Positions 27,039 through 35,911 of a stretch of DNA of 64,000 nucleotides are shown here, in pieces. Every line of letters begins with the position of its first letter. Within the stretch, counting starts at the first letter, position 1. The DNA lies in the NCBI GenBank assembly GCA_040388625.1, contig JAZKBK010000005.1, positions 223,478 through 287,477 of the forward strand, read 5' to 3'. This DNA comes from Gemmatimonadota bacterium. Its GTDB lineage: Bacteria > Gemmatimonadota > Gemmatimonadetes > Gemmatimonadales > Gemmatimonadaceae. A program made the position numbers and the translations under genes. The notes under the pieces are model-generated. The model had not been told where the DNA came from, ran no database searches, and was given only the letters and a program-made list of their open reading frames with translations.

Positions 27039-28385
27039 GTGACAGAATCCGCTACGCATCGCGCAATCGACGCAGTCTGGAGAATCGAATCCGCGAAACT
27101 CATCGCGGGCCTGACACGCATGGTACGCGACGTCGGCCTCGCCGAGGACCTCGCTCAGGATGCACTTGTCGCCGCGCTCGACCAGTGGCCCCAATCGGGA
27201 GTTCCTGACAATCCCGGCGCATGGCTCATGGCGACCGCCAAACGTCGCGCGATCGACGCCATGCGTCATGGCAAGGTCGTCGAGCGAAAGCAGGATGACG
27301 TCGGGCACGAGATCAGGGCGCAGCACGATGCGGCCGCTGTCGATCTCGACGCGACCATCGATGACGATGTCGGTGATGATCTGCTTCGTCTCATCTTCAT
27401 CGCCTGCCATCCAGTCCTTTCAGCCGAAGCGCGCGTCGCGCTCACTCTGCGTCTCCTCGGCGGGCTCACCACCGACGAGATAGCGCGCGCCTTTCTCGTT
27501 TCGGAGCCGACGATCGCACAGAGAATCGTTCGTGCCAAGCGCACGCTCCGTGATGCCGAAGTGCCGTTCGAGCTCCCCCGGGGAGAGGCGCGCACCGCGC
27601 GCCTTGCGTCGGTGCTCGAGGTCATCTACCTCATCTTCAACGAAGGCTACGCTGCGACCGCCGGAGATGACTGGATGCGGCCTGCGCTATGCGAGGATGC
27701 GCTGAAGCTTGGTCGCATTCTGGCGGAGCTTGCGCCTCAAGAGCCGGAGGTTCACGGACTGGTCGCCTTGATGGAGATCCAGGCGTCACGCGCACACGCA
27801 CGCGTCGATCAGCATGGCGATCCCGTGCTTCTCCTGGAACAGAATCGTGCGCGCTGGGATCAGCTTCTCATACGTCGCGGACTCGCCGCGCTCGAGCGCG
27901 CCGAGCGACTCGGCAGTCCCGGATCATATACGTTGCAGGCCGCGATCGCAGCGTGTCACGCGCGCGCACGAACAGCTGAAGAGACGGACTGGAATCGCAT
28001 CGCGTCGCTGTATGCACTGCTCGTGCAACTCGTTCCGTCTCCGGTGATCGAGCTCAATCGCGCAGTCGCAGTATCGATGGCGTTCGGCCCCGCAGCTGGT
28101 CTGGAAGTAGTTGACGCACTCATGTCGGAGCCGTCACTACTGAACTATCACCTGTTGCCCGCGGTCCGGGGCGACCTGCTCGCCAAGCTTGGCCGCCGCG
28201 ACGAAGCGAGATCCGAGTTCGAGCGCGCCGCCTCGCTCACGCGCAACATACGAGAGCGCAATCTGCTCGACGGCCGCGCCGCGGCGATGACGACCTACGA
28301 CACGACGTCCACCAGCGCTATTTCCCGGCCGCCAGCGCGTGAGTCAGCCGATACAGAAACTCCAGACCATCATAGTACGACTTGA
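27039..28385 (+). CDS. ECF sigma factor with long C-terminal extension (ECF42-like)
   Basis: A 448-residue sigma-70-type factor. Region 2 covers about residues 15-85 (LAEDLAQDALVAAL, then PGAWLMATAKRRAIDAMR) and region 4 about 120-180 (LTLRLLGGLTTDEIARAFLV, then SEPTIAQRIVRAKRTL). A long helical extension follows (about 190-420, with TPR-like Ala-rich helices such as LLEQNRARWDQLLIRRGLAA). This extension plus a DGPF neighbour define the ECF42 group, in which the C-terminus takes part in activity control and no classical anti-sigma factor is encoded. The start is GTG at 27039. The last 68 bases overlap the convergent M20 gene. Confidence 0.9.
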   Translation: MTESATHRAIDAVWRIESAKLIAGLTRMVRDVGLAEDLAQDALVAALDQWPQSGVPDNPGAWLMATAKRRAIDAMRHGKVVERKQDDVGHEIRAQHDAAAVDLDATIDDDVGDDLLRLIFIACHPVLSAEARVALTLRLLGGLTTDEIARAFLVSEPTIAQRIVRAKRTLRDAEVPFELPRGEARTARLASVLEVIYLIFNEGYAATAGDDWMRPALCEDALKLGRILAELAPQEPEVHGLVALMEIQASRAHARVDQHGDPVLLLEQNRARWDQLLIRRGLAALERAERLGSPGSYTLQAAIAACHARARTAEETDWNRIASLYALLVQLVPSPVIELNRAVAVSMAFGPAAGLEVVDALMSEPSLLNYHLLPAVRGDLLAKLGRRDEARSEFERAASLTRNIRERNLLDGRAAAMTTYDTTSTSAISRPPARESADTETPDHHSTT

Positions 28386-29757
28386 TCCACATCCGCTCGT
28401 CTCTCCCGTGAGCGTGCGAGTCACCGTTGCTGAGAATGCCGCTTACACCATAAGTGGGAATTCCAGCAGCACGAAGGAATCGACCGTCGGTCGCACCGGT
28501 CGACATCACCGGAACCACGAGCACATTTGAGCCGAACATGTCGTGAGTGATTTTCGTCACGGCGTTCATCAGCTCCGGTGTCAGAGGACTCGGAGCAGCC
28601 CTGGCCTTGGGCAATGGAAACAGTGGCGTGATCTTGACGCCGGTGTCGGCGATGACTCTGGCGAGCGTCGCCTCGACCTCCTGGGGATCCTGCGTCGGGA
28701 CGATGCGGCAATTCACATTTGCAGTGGCGGTCTGTGGAAGTGCGTTGTACGCATGCCCACCCGCCAGCCTCGTCGCGACACAGGTGGTGCGCAACATCGA
28801 GTTGTAGCGTGGCTCCGCGGAGAGTGTCGCCGCTGCCGCACGATCGTTTGGGTTCGCAACTATTGCACGCATTGCCGCACCCGCCGCTGAAGTGTCCGAC
28901 GCGCCCGTCTGACTCAGGTATGCGCGCGACACTTCGTTCAGCTCGACGGGAAACTGGAAGTGCTCGAGTTTGAGGAGCGCGTGCGCCAGCTCGTAGATCG
29001 CGTTGTCCGGACGCGGCACCGACGAGTGCCCGCCGCTGTTGGTTGTCGAAACCGTGAAATGAACCGAGACTTTCTCGGCCGCCTGAATGTTGTTGGAGAA
29101 TGGCTTGCCGTTGCGAATGGACCCGCCGCCACCCTCGTTTATGGCATAGGCGGCGTCGATCAGATCCTTGTGGTTCGCGACCAGCCAGTCGACCCCGTTC
29201 GCGTCACCGCTTTCCTCGTCCGATGTGAGCGCCAGGATCACGTCACGATCTGGCTTCCAACCCGCCGCCTTGTCGCGCAGAAGATTCGCGACGAAGATCG
29301 ATGCCATCGCCTTGTCGTCACTGCTGCCACGCCCGTAGTAGTAACCATCCTTCTCGGTGAGAACGAACGGATCCATGCTCCAGTCCGAGCGCAGCGCCGC
29401 AACGACGTCCAGATGCGCCAGCAGAAGCAGGGGCTTCTTGTCGTGCCCCGTGCCGCGATAACGCACGACGAGGTTGGCCTTTGTCGGATGCCCCTCCGGC
29501 GTCAGGATCTGGACGTCGGCCGCGGGAAAGCCGGCGGCGCGAAAGCGAGCTGCCATCGCGTCGACCGCCGTCGTCACCGAGCCGACGCTGTCCGCAGTGT
29601 TGATCTCGATCAACTGCTTGTAGATGTCGTGCGCCCGTGCCTGATTCGGCGTGAGCGGTGTCTGTTGGGCACGGACGGCGGTGGGGCAGAGTCCGGCCAG
29701 CATCGCTGCAGATGCTGCCGCAGATACCATGGTCGTACGAACGAAAAGAGAGCGCAT
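28318..29757 (-). CDS. Exported M20-family zinc peptidase
   Basis: A 479-residue metallopeptidase or amidohydrolase. The ATG at 29757 gives a signal peptide (MRSLFVRTTMVSAAASAAML, ending VRAQQ). Metal ligands of the family are visible: LLAHLDVV (His and Asp), GRGSSDDKA (bridging Asp), TSDEESG (catalytic Glu and Glu ligand), a late Asp in TGATDGRFLRAAG and His in SHAHGRDE. The dimerisation domain lies between, near NSGGHSSVPRP. It is likely a dipeptidase or carboxypeptidase acting in the periplasm. Its end overlaps the ECF gene by 68 bases in convergent orientation. Confidence 0.92.
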   Translation of the reverse strand: MRSLFVRTTMVSAAASAAMLAGLCPTAVRAQQTPLTPNQARAHDIYKQLIEINTADSVGSVTTAVDAMAARFRAAGFPAADVQILTPEGHPTKANLVVRYRGTGHDKKPLLLLAHLDVVAALRSDWSMDPFVLTEKDGYYYGRGSSDDKAMASIFVANLLRDKAAGWKPDRDVILALTSDEESGDANGVDWLVANHKDLIDAAYAINEGGGGSIRNGKPFSNNIQAAEKVSVHFTVSTTNSGGHSSVPRPDNAIYELAHALLKLEHFQFPVELNEVSRAYLSQTGASDTSAAGAAMRAIVANPNDRAAAATLSAEPRYNSMLRTTCVATRLAGGHAYNALPQTATANVNCRIVPTQDPQEVEATLARVIADTGVKITPLFPLPKARAAPSPLTPELMNAVTKITHDMFGSNVLVVPVMSTGATDGRFLRAAGIPTYGVSGILSNGDSHAHGRDERMWIKSYYDGLEFLYRLTHALAAGK

Positions 29758-29887
29758 CGTGGGTTCCCTGTGTGAGCTGCAGACGTAGCGAGAGGTGGTA
29801 ATGTTGATCGTGCTAGTCGGGTTGTCAAACGACCGCCCGGCGATCAGCTTCCGACAGGACACCAATTCGATCAAACCAGAGATTCCA

Positions 29888-30934
29888 ATGCCCACAACTC
29901 GTGGCTACGCTGCAAAGTCTGCAACCCTTCCGCTGGAACCATTTTCATTCGAGCGCCGCGAACCTCGCGCGCACGACGTGGTCATCGACATCGCATACTG
30001 CGGCGTCTGTCACAGTGACATCCATACGGCGCGCAACGAATGGGGCGGCACCATCTACCCCGTCGTACCAGGTCACGAGATAGTCGGCCGCATCGTACAG
30101 ACCGGGTCGGAGGTCAAGCGATTCGCGGTCGGCGATCTCGCGGGAGTCGGGTGCTTCGTGGACTCGTGCCGGGAATGCGATAGTTGCCGCGACGGCGAGG
30201 AGCAATTCTGTGAGCGGCACCTCGTGATGACCTACAATAGCGTCGAGCACGATGGAAAGACGCCGACTTACGGCGGCTACTCGTCCCGAATCGTTGTCGA
30301 CGAGAATTACGTGCTCACGATTCCGGATAATCTTCCGCTTGAAGGGGTTGCACCGCTGCTGTGCGCCGGAATCACGACCTATTCGCCACTTCGTCGCTTC
30401 AAGGTCGGACCGGGCCAGAAGGTCGGCGTGGTTGGACTGGGCGGCCTCGGTCACATGGCTGTCAAACTGGCCTCTGCGATGGGTGCGCACGTGACGGTGT
30501 TGAGCACGTCCAAATCAAAGGAAAAAGATGCGCGCCGCCTCGGCGCCGATGACTTCGTCGTGACGAAGGAGCCAAAGAATCTGGCGCCGCTGGCCGCGAC
30601 TTTCGACTTCATCATCGACACGGTATCAGCGCCGCACGATCTGAACATGTACCTCGGCCTGCTCAAGCGACGTGCGGTGATGGTACTGGTCGGTGCACCG
30701 CCAGAGCCAACGGCGGTTGCGTCGTTCTCACTCATCATGAAAGGCCGGATGCTGGCAGGCTCTCTCATCGGCGGAATTCGCGAAACGCAGGAGATGCTCG
30801 ATTACTGTTCGCAGCACGGAATCACGTCCGACGTCGAAGTGATTCCGATTCAGGAGATCGAGCGCGCGTACGATCGCACTGTCAAGGGTGACGTTCGTTA
30901 TCGATTCGTGATCGACATGAAGTCGCTTGCGTAG
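29888..30934 (+). CDS. Zinc-dependent NAD(P)H alcohol/aldehyde dehydrogenase (YahK-like)
   Basis: A 348-residue cytoplasmic medium-chain dehydrogenase that would reduce aldehydes, probably with NADPH. Catalytic zinc residues lie in YCGVCHSDIHTARNEW and VPGHEIVGRI. The structural zinc cysteines lie in DSCRECDSCRDGEEQFC. The Rossmann motif is GVVGLGGLGHMAVKLA, followed by STSKSKEKDARRLGAD. The start (29888) gives an N-terminus like E. coli YahK, to which it reads as closely similar throughout (VPGHEIVGR, LCAGITTYSPLR, GSLIGGIRETQEMLD). It is transcribed divergently from the M20 peptidase. Confidence 0.93.
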   Translation: MPTTRGYAAKSATLPLEPFSFERREPRAHDVVIDIAYCGVCHSDIHTARNEWGGTIYPVVPGHEIVGRIVQTGSEVKRFAVGDLAGVGCFVDSCRECDSCRDGEEQFCERHLVMTYNSVEHDGKTPTYGGYSSRIVVDENYVLTIPDNLPLEGVAPLLCAGITTYSPLRRFKVGPGQKVGVVGLGGLGHMAVKLASAMGAHVTVLSTSKSKEKDARRLGADDFVVTKEPKNLAPLAATFDFIIDTVSAPHDLNMYLGLLKRRAVMVLVGAPPEPTAVASFSLIMKGRMLAGSLIGGIRETQEMLDYCSQHGITSDVEVIPIQEIERAYDRTVKGDVRYRFVIDMKSLA

Positions 30935-30958
30935 CTGCCGGTCTGGTTGCCGGTGTAG

Positions 30959-31609
30959 TTATCGCTTGCAGTAACCAACAGATATCGCCTGAATGGTTTC
31001 CGGCTTTGGCGCCTGGTTTCGCACCGGCTTTCGGGCAATGCTGTCGGGACTCAGCGCTATCGAGTCGGTGGCGAATTCGACGCCGCACAGGCGGCTGAGT
31101 GTGGCTATTTTTGCGGCGCCGCGCTTCACGATCGTCGCTCCCGAATCAGCGGCAACAGTCGCGAATGGCGTTCCGACGGCTATGCCACCGGTAGTGTGTG
31201 GCCCCGTGTGGGTTATGAATACCCTTCGCAGCGTGTCGTTCTGGAATGTGAGAGTCACCGTATCCTTGCCCATGCCGCGAACGACGATGATATCCTCACT
31301 GTCGCGGCCGGCGCGCGCACTGATCGCGTACACGAACGACATCACCGGCCGTCTCCACTCGCCGACGTGCAACGGGCCGACAGCTTCCCGTCGGATGATC
31401 GAATGATCTCCTTCCATCAGAGGGCCTTCATCTACCGGCTTCGCTACCGGGCCCGTGTCCGTTGTGCGTTGCGCAACGGTTTGCCCGGAAGGAGTGGATG
31501 ACGCGCCTTTGGTGACGTCCTTCGCCCCGCCGCCGCACGCCACAAATCCAGACACGGCCGCCGCAATGCCTATCGCCCGGATTCTGGCGTGCAAGACTGC
31601 GCGCATCAT
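30959..31609 (-). CDS. Hypothetical lipoprotein
   Basis: A 216-residue protein of no recognised family. The N-terminus MMRAVLHARIRAIGIAAAVS then GFVAC carries a lipobox, so it is probably lipid-anchored. A short Thr/Pro/Ser linker follows, then a compact domain with strand-like segments (IIVVRGMGKDTVTLTFQ, ATLSRLCGVEFATDSIAL). The start is uncertain: a GTG at 31618 would overlap the stop of the upstream gene (GTGA), while ATG at 31609 is used here. Co-transcribed with the small membrane protein upstream. Confidence 0.65.
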   Translation of the reverse strand: MMRAVLHARIRAIGIAAAVSGFVACGGGAKDVTKGASSTPSGQTVAQRTTDTGPVAKPVDEGPLMEGDHSIIRREAVGPLHVGEWRRPVMSFVYAISARAGRDSEDIIVVRGMGKDTVTLTFQNDTLRRVFITHTGPHTTGGIAVGTPFATVAADSGATIVKRGAAKIATLSRLCGVEFATDSIALSPDSIARKPVRNQAPKPETIQAISVGYCKR

Positions 31610-31614
31610 TTCCG

Positions 31615-31995
31615 TCACGCTCGCTCGCGCGCCTTCTGTGCACGCTCGGCGCCATACTGGCGTCCGTAATTCGACGACGCCCAGATGACCAGAAGGATTG
31701 CGCCGACCACGATGTAGTAACCCCTTGCGACTCCGCTCCAGTTTACGATCCATGGCAGGACTATAAGCACGATTCCGACCACCAGCTCTATGAGCCCATG
31801 ATTTCGGAGCGATAGCGGCTTGTGTCCGGTGTCGGGGAATTTTGTCGATAGCGTGACGATGAGATGGATTGCCGCCAGAACGTACGACACGATCGCTGGA
31901 GGCCCGCTCATGCCGAGCAGGATGGGAGCCGCGATCAGGCCGATCACGGCAACCATGTCGAGGGAGCGGTGCACGGACGCCGGTATGAGTTTCAT
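31615..31995 (-). CDS. Small four-helix membrane protein
   Basis: A 126-residue inner-membrane protein with four predicted helices, among them MVAVIGLIAAPILLGMSG, AIVSYVLAAIHLIVTLS, LIELVVGIVLIVLPWIV and GYYIVVGAILLVIWAS, and a basic C-terminus. The ATG at 31995 has AGGATC a few bases upstream; longer frames lack one. It resembles the small SPW/DUF-type membrane proteins common near stress genes, but I cannot name a family. It is transcribed divergently from the RNB exonuclease, about 107 bases apart. Confidence 0.65.
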   Translation of the reverse strand: MKLIPASVHRSLDMVAVIGLIAAPILLGMSGPPAIVSYVLAAIHLIVTLSTKFPDTGHKPLSLRNHGLIELVVGIVLIVLPWIVNWSGVARGYYIVVGAILLVIWASSNYGRQYGAERAQKARERA

Positions 31996-32102
31996 CTGAG
32001 ATCCTGATGGAGACGCCTCCAACATACCAAATCTGCGCCGGACTGGCACGGCCGACCGCCGTACCGGCTTGTGGCGGCTCACGCCGGCAGACACGTTATG
32101 GC

Positions 32103-33572
32103 ATGTCAAAATCCTTCGACTTGCGTGCCGCGGCTCATCAGGCAATGCTGGATAACGGCTTCATCCCCGACGTGCCCGCTCAGGTTACGGCCGAGGTCGC
32201 CGCCGCGATCGAGCCGAACGGCGCGGTGGCCGCCGGTGTGTTCGACCTTCGCGGCCTCCCCTGGTCCTCGATCGATAACGATAACTCCAGAGATCTGGAC
32301 CAGCTGGAGATCGCGGAAAAACTTCCCGACGGAACGGTGCGCGTCCGCGTTGCGATCGCGGACGTCGATACCACCGTGCCGAAGGACTCGGCCACCGATC
32401 GCTTTGCGGGCGCAAACTCTACATCGGTGTACACCGGCATCATCACGTACCCGATGCTCCCGGATCGACTGTCGACCGACCTCACCTCGCTTGGTCAGGA
32501 CGACGATCGCATGTCGGTTGTAATCGAGTTCGTCGTTGCTGTGGATGGAGGCATCGTGTCGCACAACGTGTACATGGCGCGCGTCTTCAATCACGCCAAG
32601 CTCGCCTACAACAACGTCGGTGCGTGGCTCGACGGCAGCGGGAGCCTGCCAGCCAGCGGCACAGCAGCAATTCAGGATCAGCTTCGCCTTCAGGACAGCG
32701 TTGCACAGACGCTCCGTGCCGTTCGCGCCCGCAATGGCGCACTGGATCTCGAGACGATAGAAGCGGAGCCCGTGGTGCATCCGGACAATTCCGTGGACGT
32801 CGAGCTCGTGCAGAAGAGTCGCGCCGGCCGCCTGATCGAGGATTTCATGATCGCTGCCAACGTGGCGATGGCGCGATTTCTGGACGAGCATAATTCGCCG
32901 ACGATTCGACGCATCGTGCGATCGCCGGAACGATGGAATCGGATAGTCGCGCTCGCCGCCAAGCTTGGAACGACGCTTCCGGATCAGCCGGATTCCCTGG
33001 CGCTATCCGAATTCCTCGTCGCACGACGGAATGCGGATCCCGACCACTTCGCCGATCTGTCGCTCACAGTCGTCAAGCTGATCGGCCCCGGAGAGTACGC
33101 CGCGCATGTGCCGGGCGAGACGGACGTCGGTCATTTCGGGCTCGCAACCAATGACTACACCCACTCGACCGCGCCCAACCGCCGGTTCGCGGATCTGGTT
33201 ACGCAGCGACTTCTGAAGGCCGCGCTGGCCGGAAAGCCGTCGCCCTACACGCGGGACGAGCTCGTGTCGATCGCCGCGCACTGCACCGAACGCGAGGATA
33301 GCGCGCGCAAGGTCGAGCGTCAGGTGCGCAAGTCAGCTGCCGCGGTATCGATGTCGTCCCGCGTAGGTGAGGACTTCGATGCGATAGTAACAGGCGTCAA
33401 TCCCAACGGCACCTTCGTCCGCCTGATCCACCCGCCGGTGGAAGGACGAGTCCTTCGCGGCGAGGCCAATCTGGACGTCGGAGACAGGATACGGGTCCGG
33501 CTCCTGTCCACCGATCCGAACCGTGGCTTCATCGACTTTTCCGCGGAATCCCGTGACGGCGCCGCCCACTGA
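32103..33572 (+). CDS. RNB-domain exoribonuclease (RNase II/R type, short form)
   Basis: A 489-residue 3'-5' exoribonuclease. The catalytic Mg2+ site of the RNB domain is visible in IDNDNSRDLDQLEIAEKL (Asp residues of the conserved cluster), followed by the family's VAIADVD and FADLVTQRLL, and YTHSTAPNRRFADLV near the 3'-end channel. Residues about 405-485 form an S1-like barrel (DFDAIVTGVNPNGTFVRL). It lacks the N-terminal cold-shock domains of E. coli RNase II and R, as in other short bacterial RNB proteins. The start ATG at 32103 was preferred over longer frames because the sequence before it has no domain character. Confidence 0.9.
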   Translation: MSKSFDLRAAAHQAMLDNGFIPDVPAQVTAEVAAAIEPNGAVAAGVFDLRGLPWSSIDNDNSRDLDQLEIAEKLPDGTVRVRVAIADVDTTVPKDSATDRFAGANSTSVYTGIITYPMLPDRLSTDLTSLGQDDDRMSVVIEFVVAVDGGIVSHNVYMARVFNHAKLAYNNVGAWLDGSGSLPASGTAAIQDQLRLQDSVAQTLRAVRARNGALDLETIEAEPVVHPDNSVDVELVQKSRAGRLIEDFMIAANVAMARFLDEHNSPTIRRIVRSPERWNRIVALAAKLGTTLPDQPDSLALSEFLVARRNADPDHFADLSLTVVKLIGPGEYAAHVPGETDVGHFGLATNDYTHSTAPNRRFADLVTQRLLKAALAGKPSPYTRDELVSIAAHCTEREDSARKVERQVRKSAAAVSMSSRVGEDFDAIVTGVNPNGTFVRLIHPPVEGRVLRGEANLDVGDRIRVRLLSTDPNRGFIDFSAESRDGAAH

Positions 33573-33648
33573 TCGCGCCGCTCTGGTCACCCGGCTGACC
33601 CGGAGTTACGATATCCGCATAATCCTCCGACCTCCGAACAACTCAGCG

Positions 33649-35766
33649 ATGCCAAACAGACGCATCCCGGCCGTGGCCATGCACATTGCGAGCGCACGCT
33701 TCGTAACCACGCTCACGCTTACCATAATTGCGATTGGAATCGGTGCGCCTTCACTCCGCGCACAAGCGACCGCCAGCTCTGCGGTGCCGATTCCGCCAGT
33801 ACTCAAGGTCTTCGACCCATCGTTTATCGATACGACCGCTCATGCGTGTCGCGACTTTTTCGCGTTCGCCAACGGCGCGTGGCTCAAGCGCGATACGATT
33901 CCCGCGGCATTTTCGACGTCGGGTGTCGGCAAGGACATGACCGACGCGAACGAACTCGTAGTGCGCTCGGTTCTGGACGAGGCGATGGCATCGCGCCACA
34001 GCGAGCCGGCGACCAGCACCCGCGCGAAGCTTGGCACTTTCTACGCGACGTGCATGGACTCGACGCTCGCTGAGAAACAAGGCGTGAGCCCGATTCGCGC
34101 GCAGCTCGACGGCATCTCAGCGATCAAAACGCGCAGCGAGCTCGTACGACAGATTGGCGAGTTGCAGAAATCAGGCGTCGGAGCGCTCTTCGAATTCGGT
34201 CCCGGCGCCGATCCGAAGGACGCGAACCACTATATAGTGTGGGTCAGCCAAGGCGGGCTCGGCATGCCGGATCGCGACTACTACACGAAACCCGATCCCG
34301 CGTCGGATTCGCTCCGCAGGAAATACGTGGCTCACGTCGAACGGTCGCTTGTGCTCGCGGGTGAATCAGCCGCTGACGCGGCGACCGACGCACAGCGTGT
34401 GATGACGCTGGAGACCGAGCTCGCAAAGGCATCGATGACACGCGTAGCGATGCGCGATCCAAACGCGACCTATCACAAGACCGCGCTCGCGGATCTCGAG
34501 CGTACAGCGCCGGCAATCGAGTGGCCGAGCTATTTCCGGACTGTCGGACTCACCGTTCCGGTGCAGTTCGTCAACGTCGCGCAGCCGGAGTTCATTCAGA
34601 AGGCGAGCGCCCTCGTCCAGACCGCTCCAATGGAGGAATGGCGCGCGTATCTCAGGTACCATCTCATCTCCAGTGCGTCGCCATGGCTCAGCTCGCCATT
34701 CGCGAACGAGAGCTTTGCCTACTCGTCGCTCTACAGCGGCGCGAAGGAGATGCTCCCGCGCTGGAAGCGCTGCCTCCGTGCCGCCGATCGCCAGATCGGT
34801 GAGGCGCTGGGCCAGGCGTACGTCGACAGGACGTTCCCGCCAGCGGCCAAGGCCGCGGCGAAGCAGGTGATCGATGACATTCGCTCGTCGTTCCACGATC
34901 GTCTCCTCGCGCTTACGTGGATGTCCGATTCCACACGAAAGTATGCGCTTACCAAGCTCGCGAAGATGAACGAGAAGGTCGGATATCCAGACCACTGGCG
35001 CGACTATACCGCGCTGCGCGTCTCCGACGGCGCGTTCGTACACAATGTGTTCAACGCAAACGTGTTCGAGTGGAACCGCGTCATCAATCGCCCCGGAAAG
35101 GTTGTCGACAAAACCGAGTGGGGAATGACTGTGCCGACCGTCAATGCGTACTACGATCCGTCGGTGAATGAAATGGTCTTTCCTGCGGGTGCTCTGCTCC
35201 CGCAGACGTTCGACGCGAGTGGCGACATGGCTGCCAACTACGGCGCGCTCGGCGGAAGCTGGGCTGGTCACGAGCTCACGCACGGCTTCGACGACGAGGG
35301 CCGCCACTACGACGCCGACGGCAACCTGCGCGACTGGTGGGTCGCGAGCGACACGTCACGGTTCGACGAACAGGCACAACGTATAGTCGATCAGTTCAAC
35401 GGCTACATCCAGGTCGATACGACGCACGTGAATGGCAAGCTGACGCTCGGCGAGAACATCGCTGATTACGGCGGCCTGCTCACTGCCTACGACGCGATGG
35501 AACGCGCGCTCAACCGCACCGGAAAGCGCGAAACCATCGACGGTTACACTCCGGAGCAGCGCTTCTTCATCGCCTACGCTCAGACCTGGCGCGAGCATTC
35601 CCGGCCCCAGACGATGCTCACCAGAGTGACAGTCGACCCGCATGCACCCGCGGAATGGCGCACCAACGGTCCGGTTTCGAACATGCCGGCCTTCGCGAAG
35701 GCGTTCAACTGCAAGCCAGGCGATCCCATGGTTCGCCCGAAGGACCTCGTGCCACAGATCTGGTGA
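33649..35766 (+). CDS. Exported M13-family (neprilysin-like) zinc endopeptidase
   Basis: A 705-residue peptidase that would cleave oligopeptides in the periplasm or at the surface. The signal peptide ends at SLRAQA. The N-terminal M13 domain starts at HACRDFFAFANGAW. The catalytic part has VNAYYDPSVNEMVFPAGAL, the zinc site HELTH in WAGHELTHGFDDEG, the third ligand in GENIADYGG and the C-terminal substrate-binding R in VDPHAPAEWRTNGPVSN. Start: ATG 33649 or, as likely, ATG 33679, which gives a shorter signal peptide. A family member with all catalytic parts present. Confidence 0.93.
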   Translation: MPNRRIPAVAMHIASARFVTTLTLTIIAIGIGAPSLRAQATASSAVPIPPVLKVFDPSFIDTTAHACRDFFAFANGAWLKRDTIPAAFSTSGVGKDMTDANELVVRSVLDEAMASRHSEPATSTRAKLGTFYATCMDSTLAEKQGVSPIRAQLDGISAIKTRSELVRQIGELQKSGVGALFEFGPGADPKDANHYIVWVSQGGLGMPDRDYYTKPDPASDSLRRKYVAHVERSLVLAGESAADAATDAQRVMTLETELAKASMTRVAMRDPNATYHKTALADLERTAPAIEWPSYFRTVGLTVPVQFVNVAQPEFIQKASALVQTAPMEEWRAYLRYHLISSASPWLSSPFANESFAYSSLYSGAKEMLPRWKRCLRAADRQIGEALGQAYVDRTFPPAAKAAAKQVIDDIRSSFHDRLLALTWMSDSTRKYALTKLAKMNEKVGYPDHWRDYTALRVSDGAFVHNVFNANVFEWNRVINRPGKVVDKTEWGMTVPTVNAYYDPSVNEMVFPAGALLPQTFDASGDMAANYGALGGSWAGHELTHGFDDEGRHYDADGNLRDWWVASDTSRFDEQAQRIVDQFNGYIQVDTTHVNGKLTLGENIADYGGLLTAYDAMERALNRTGKRETIDGYTPEQRFFIAYAQTWREHSRPQTMLTRVTVDPHAPAEWRTNGPVSNMPAFAKAFNCKPGDPMVRPKDLVPQIW

Positions 35767-35772
35767 TCACTG

Positions 35773-35791
35773 CCGGCGCCACTGGCGCCGG
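35773..35791 (+). terminator. Hairpin after the M13 gene
   Basis: CCGGCGCCA-C-TGGCGCCGG, a perfect 9-bp stem with a single central base, 7 bases after the stop codon. No T-run follows, so this may be an mRNA 3'-end stabiliser or a weak terminator. Confidence 0.45.
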
Positions 35792-35871
35792 TCGTCCGCT
35801 CGCGCCACGTTATCCGCTCGCCCGCCGTATGTAGGGCAACGATCCGGGTGCCTCCATCGCGCCCACAGACC

Positions 35872-35891
35872 GCCCGCTCGAAAGAGCGGGC
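35872..35891 (+). promoter_or_regulatory. Leader hairpin with GAAA tetraloop
   Basis: GCCCGCTC-GAAA-GAGCGGGC: an 8-bp stem closed by a stable GNRA-type loop, ending 20 bases before the start codon of the M28 gene. It may shape the leader and access to the ribosome. Confidence 0.45.
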
Positions 35892-35911
35892 TCACTCCAG
35901 CTCTGGTCAGC

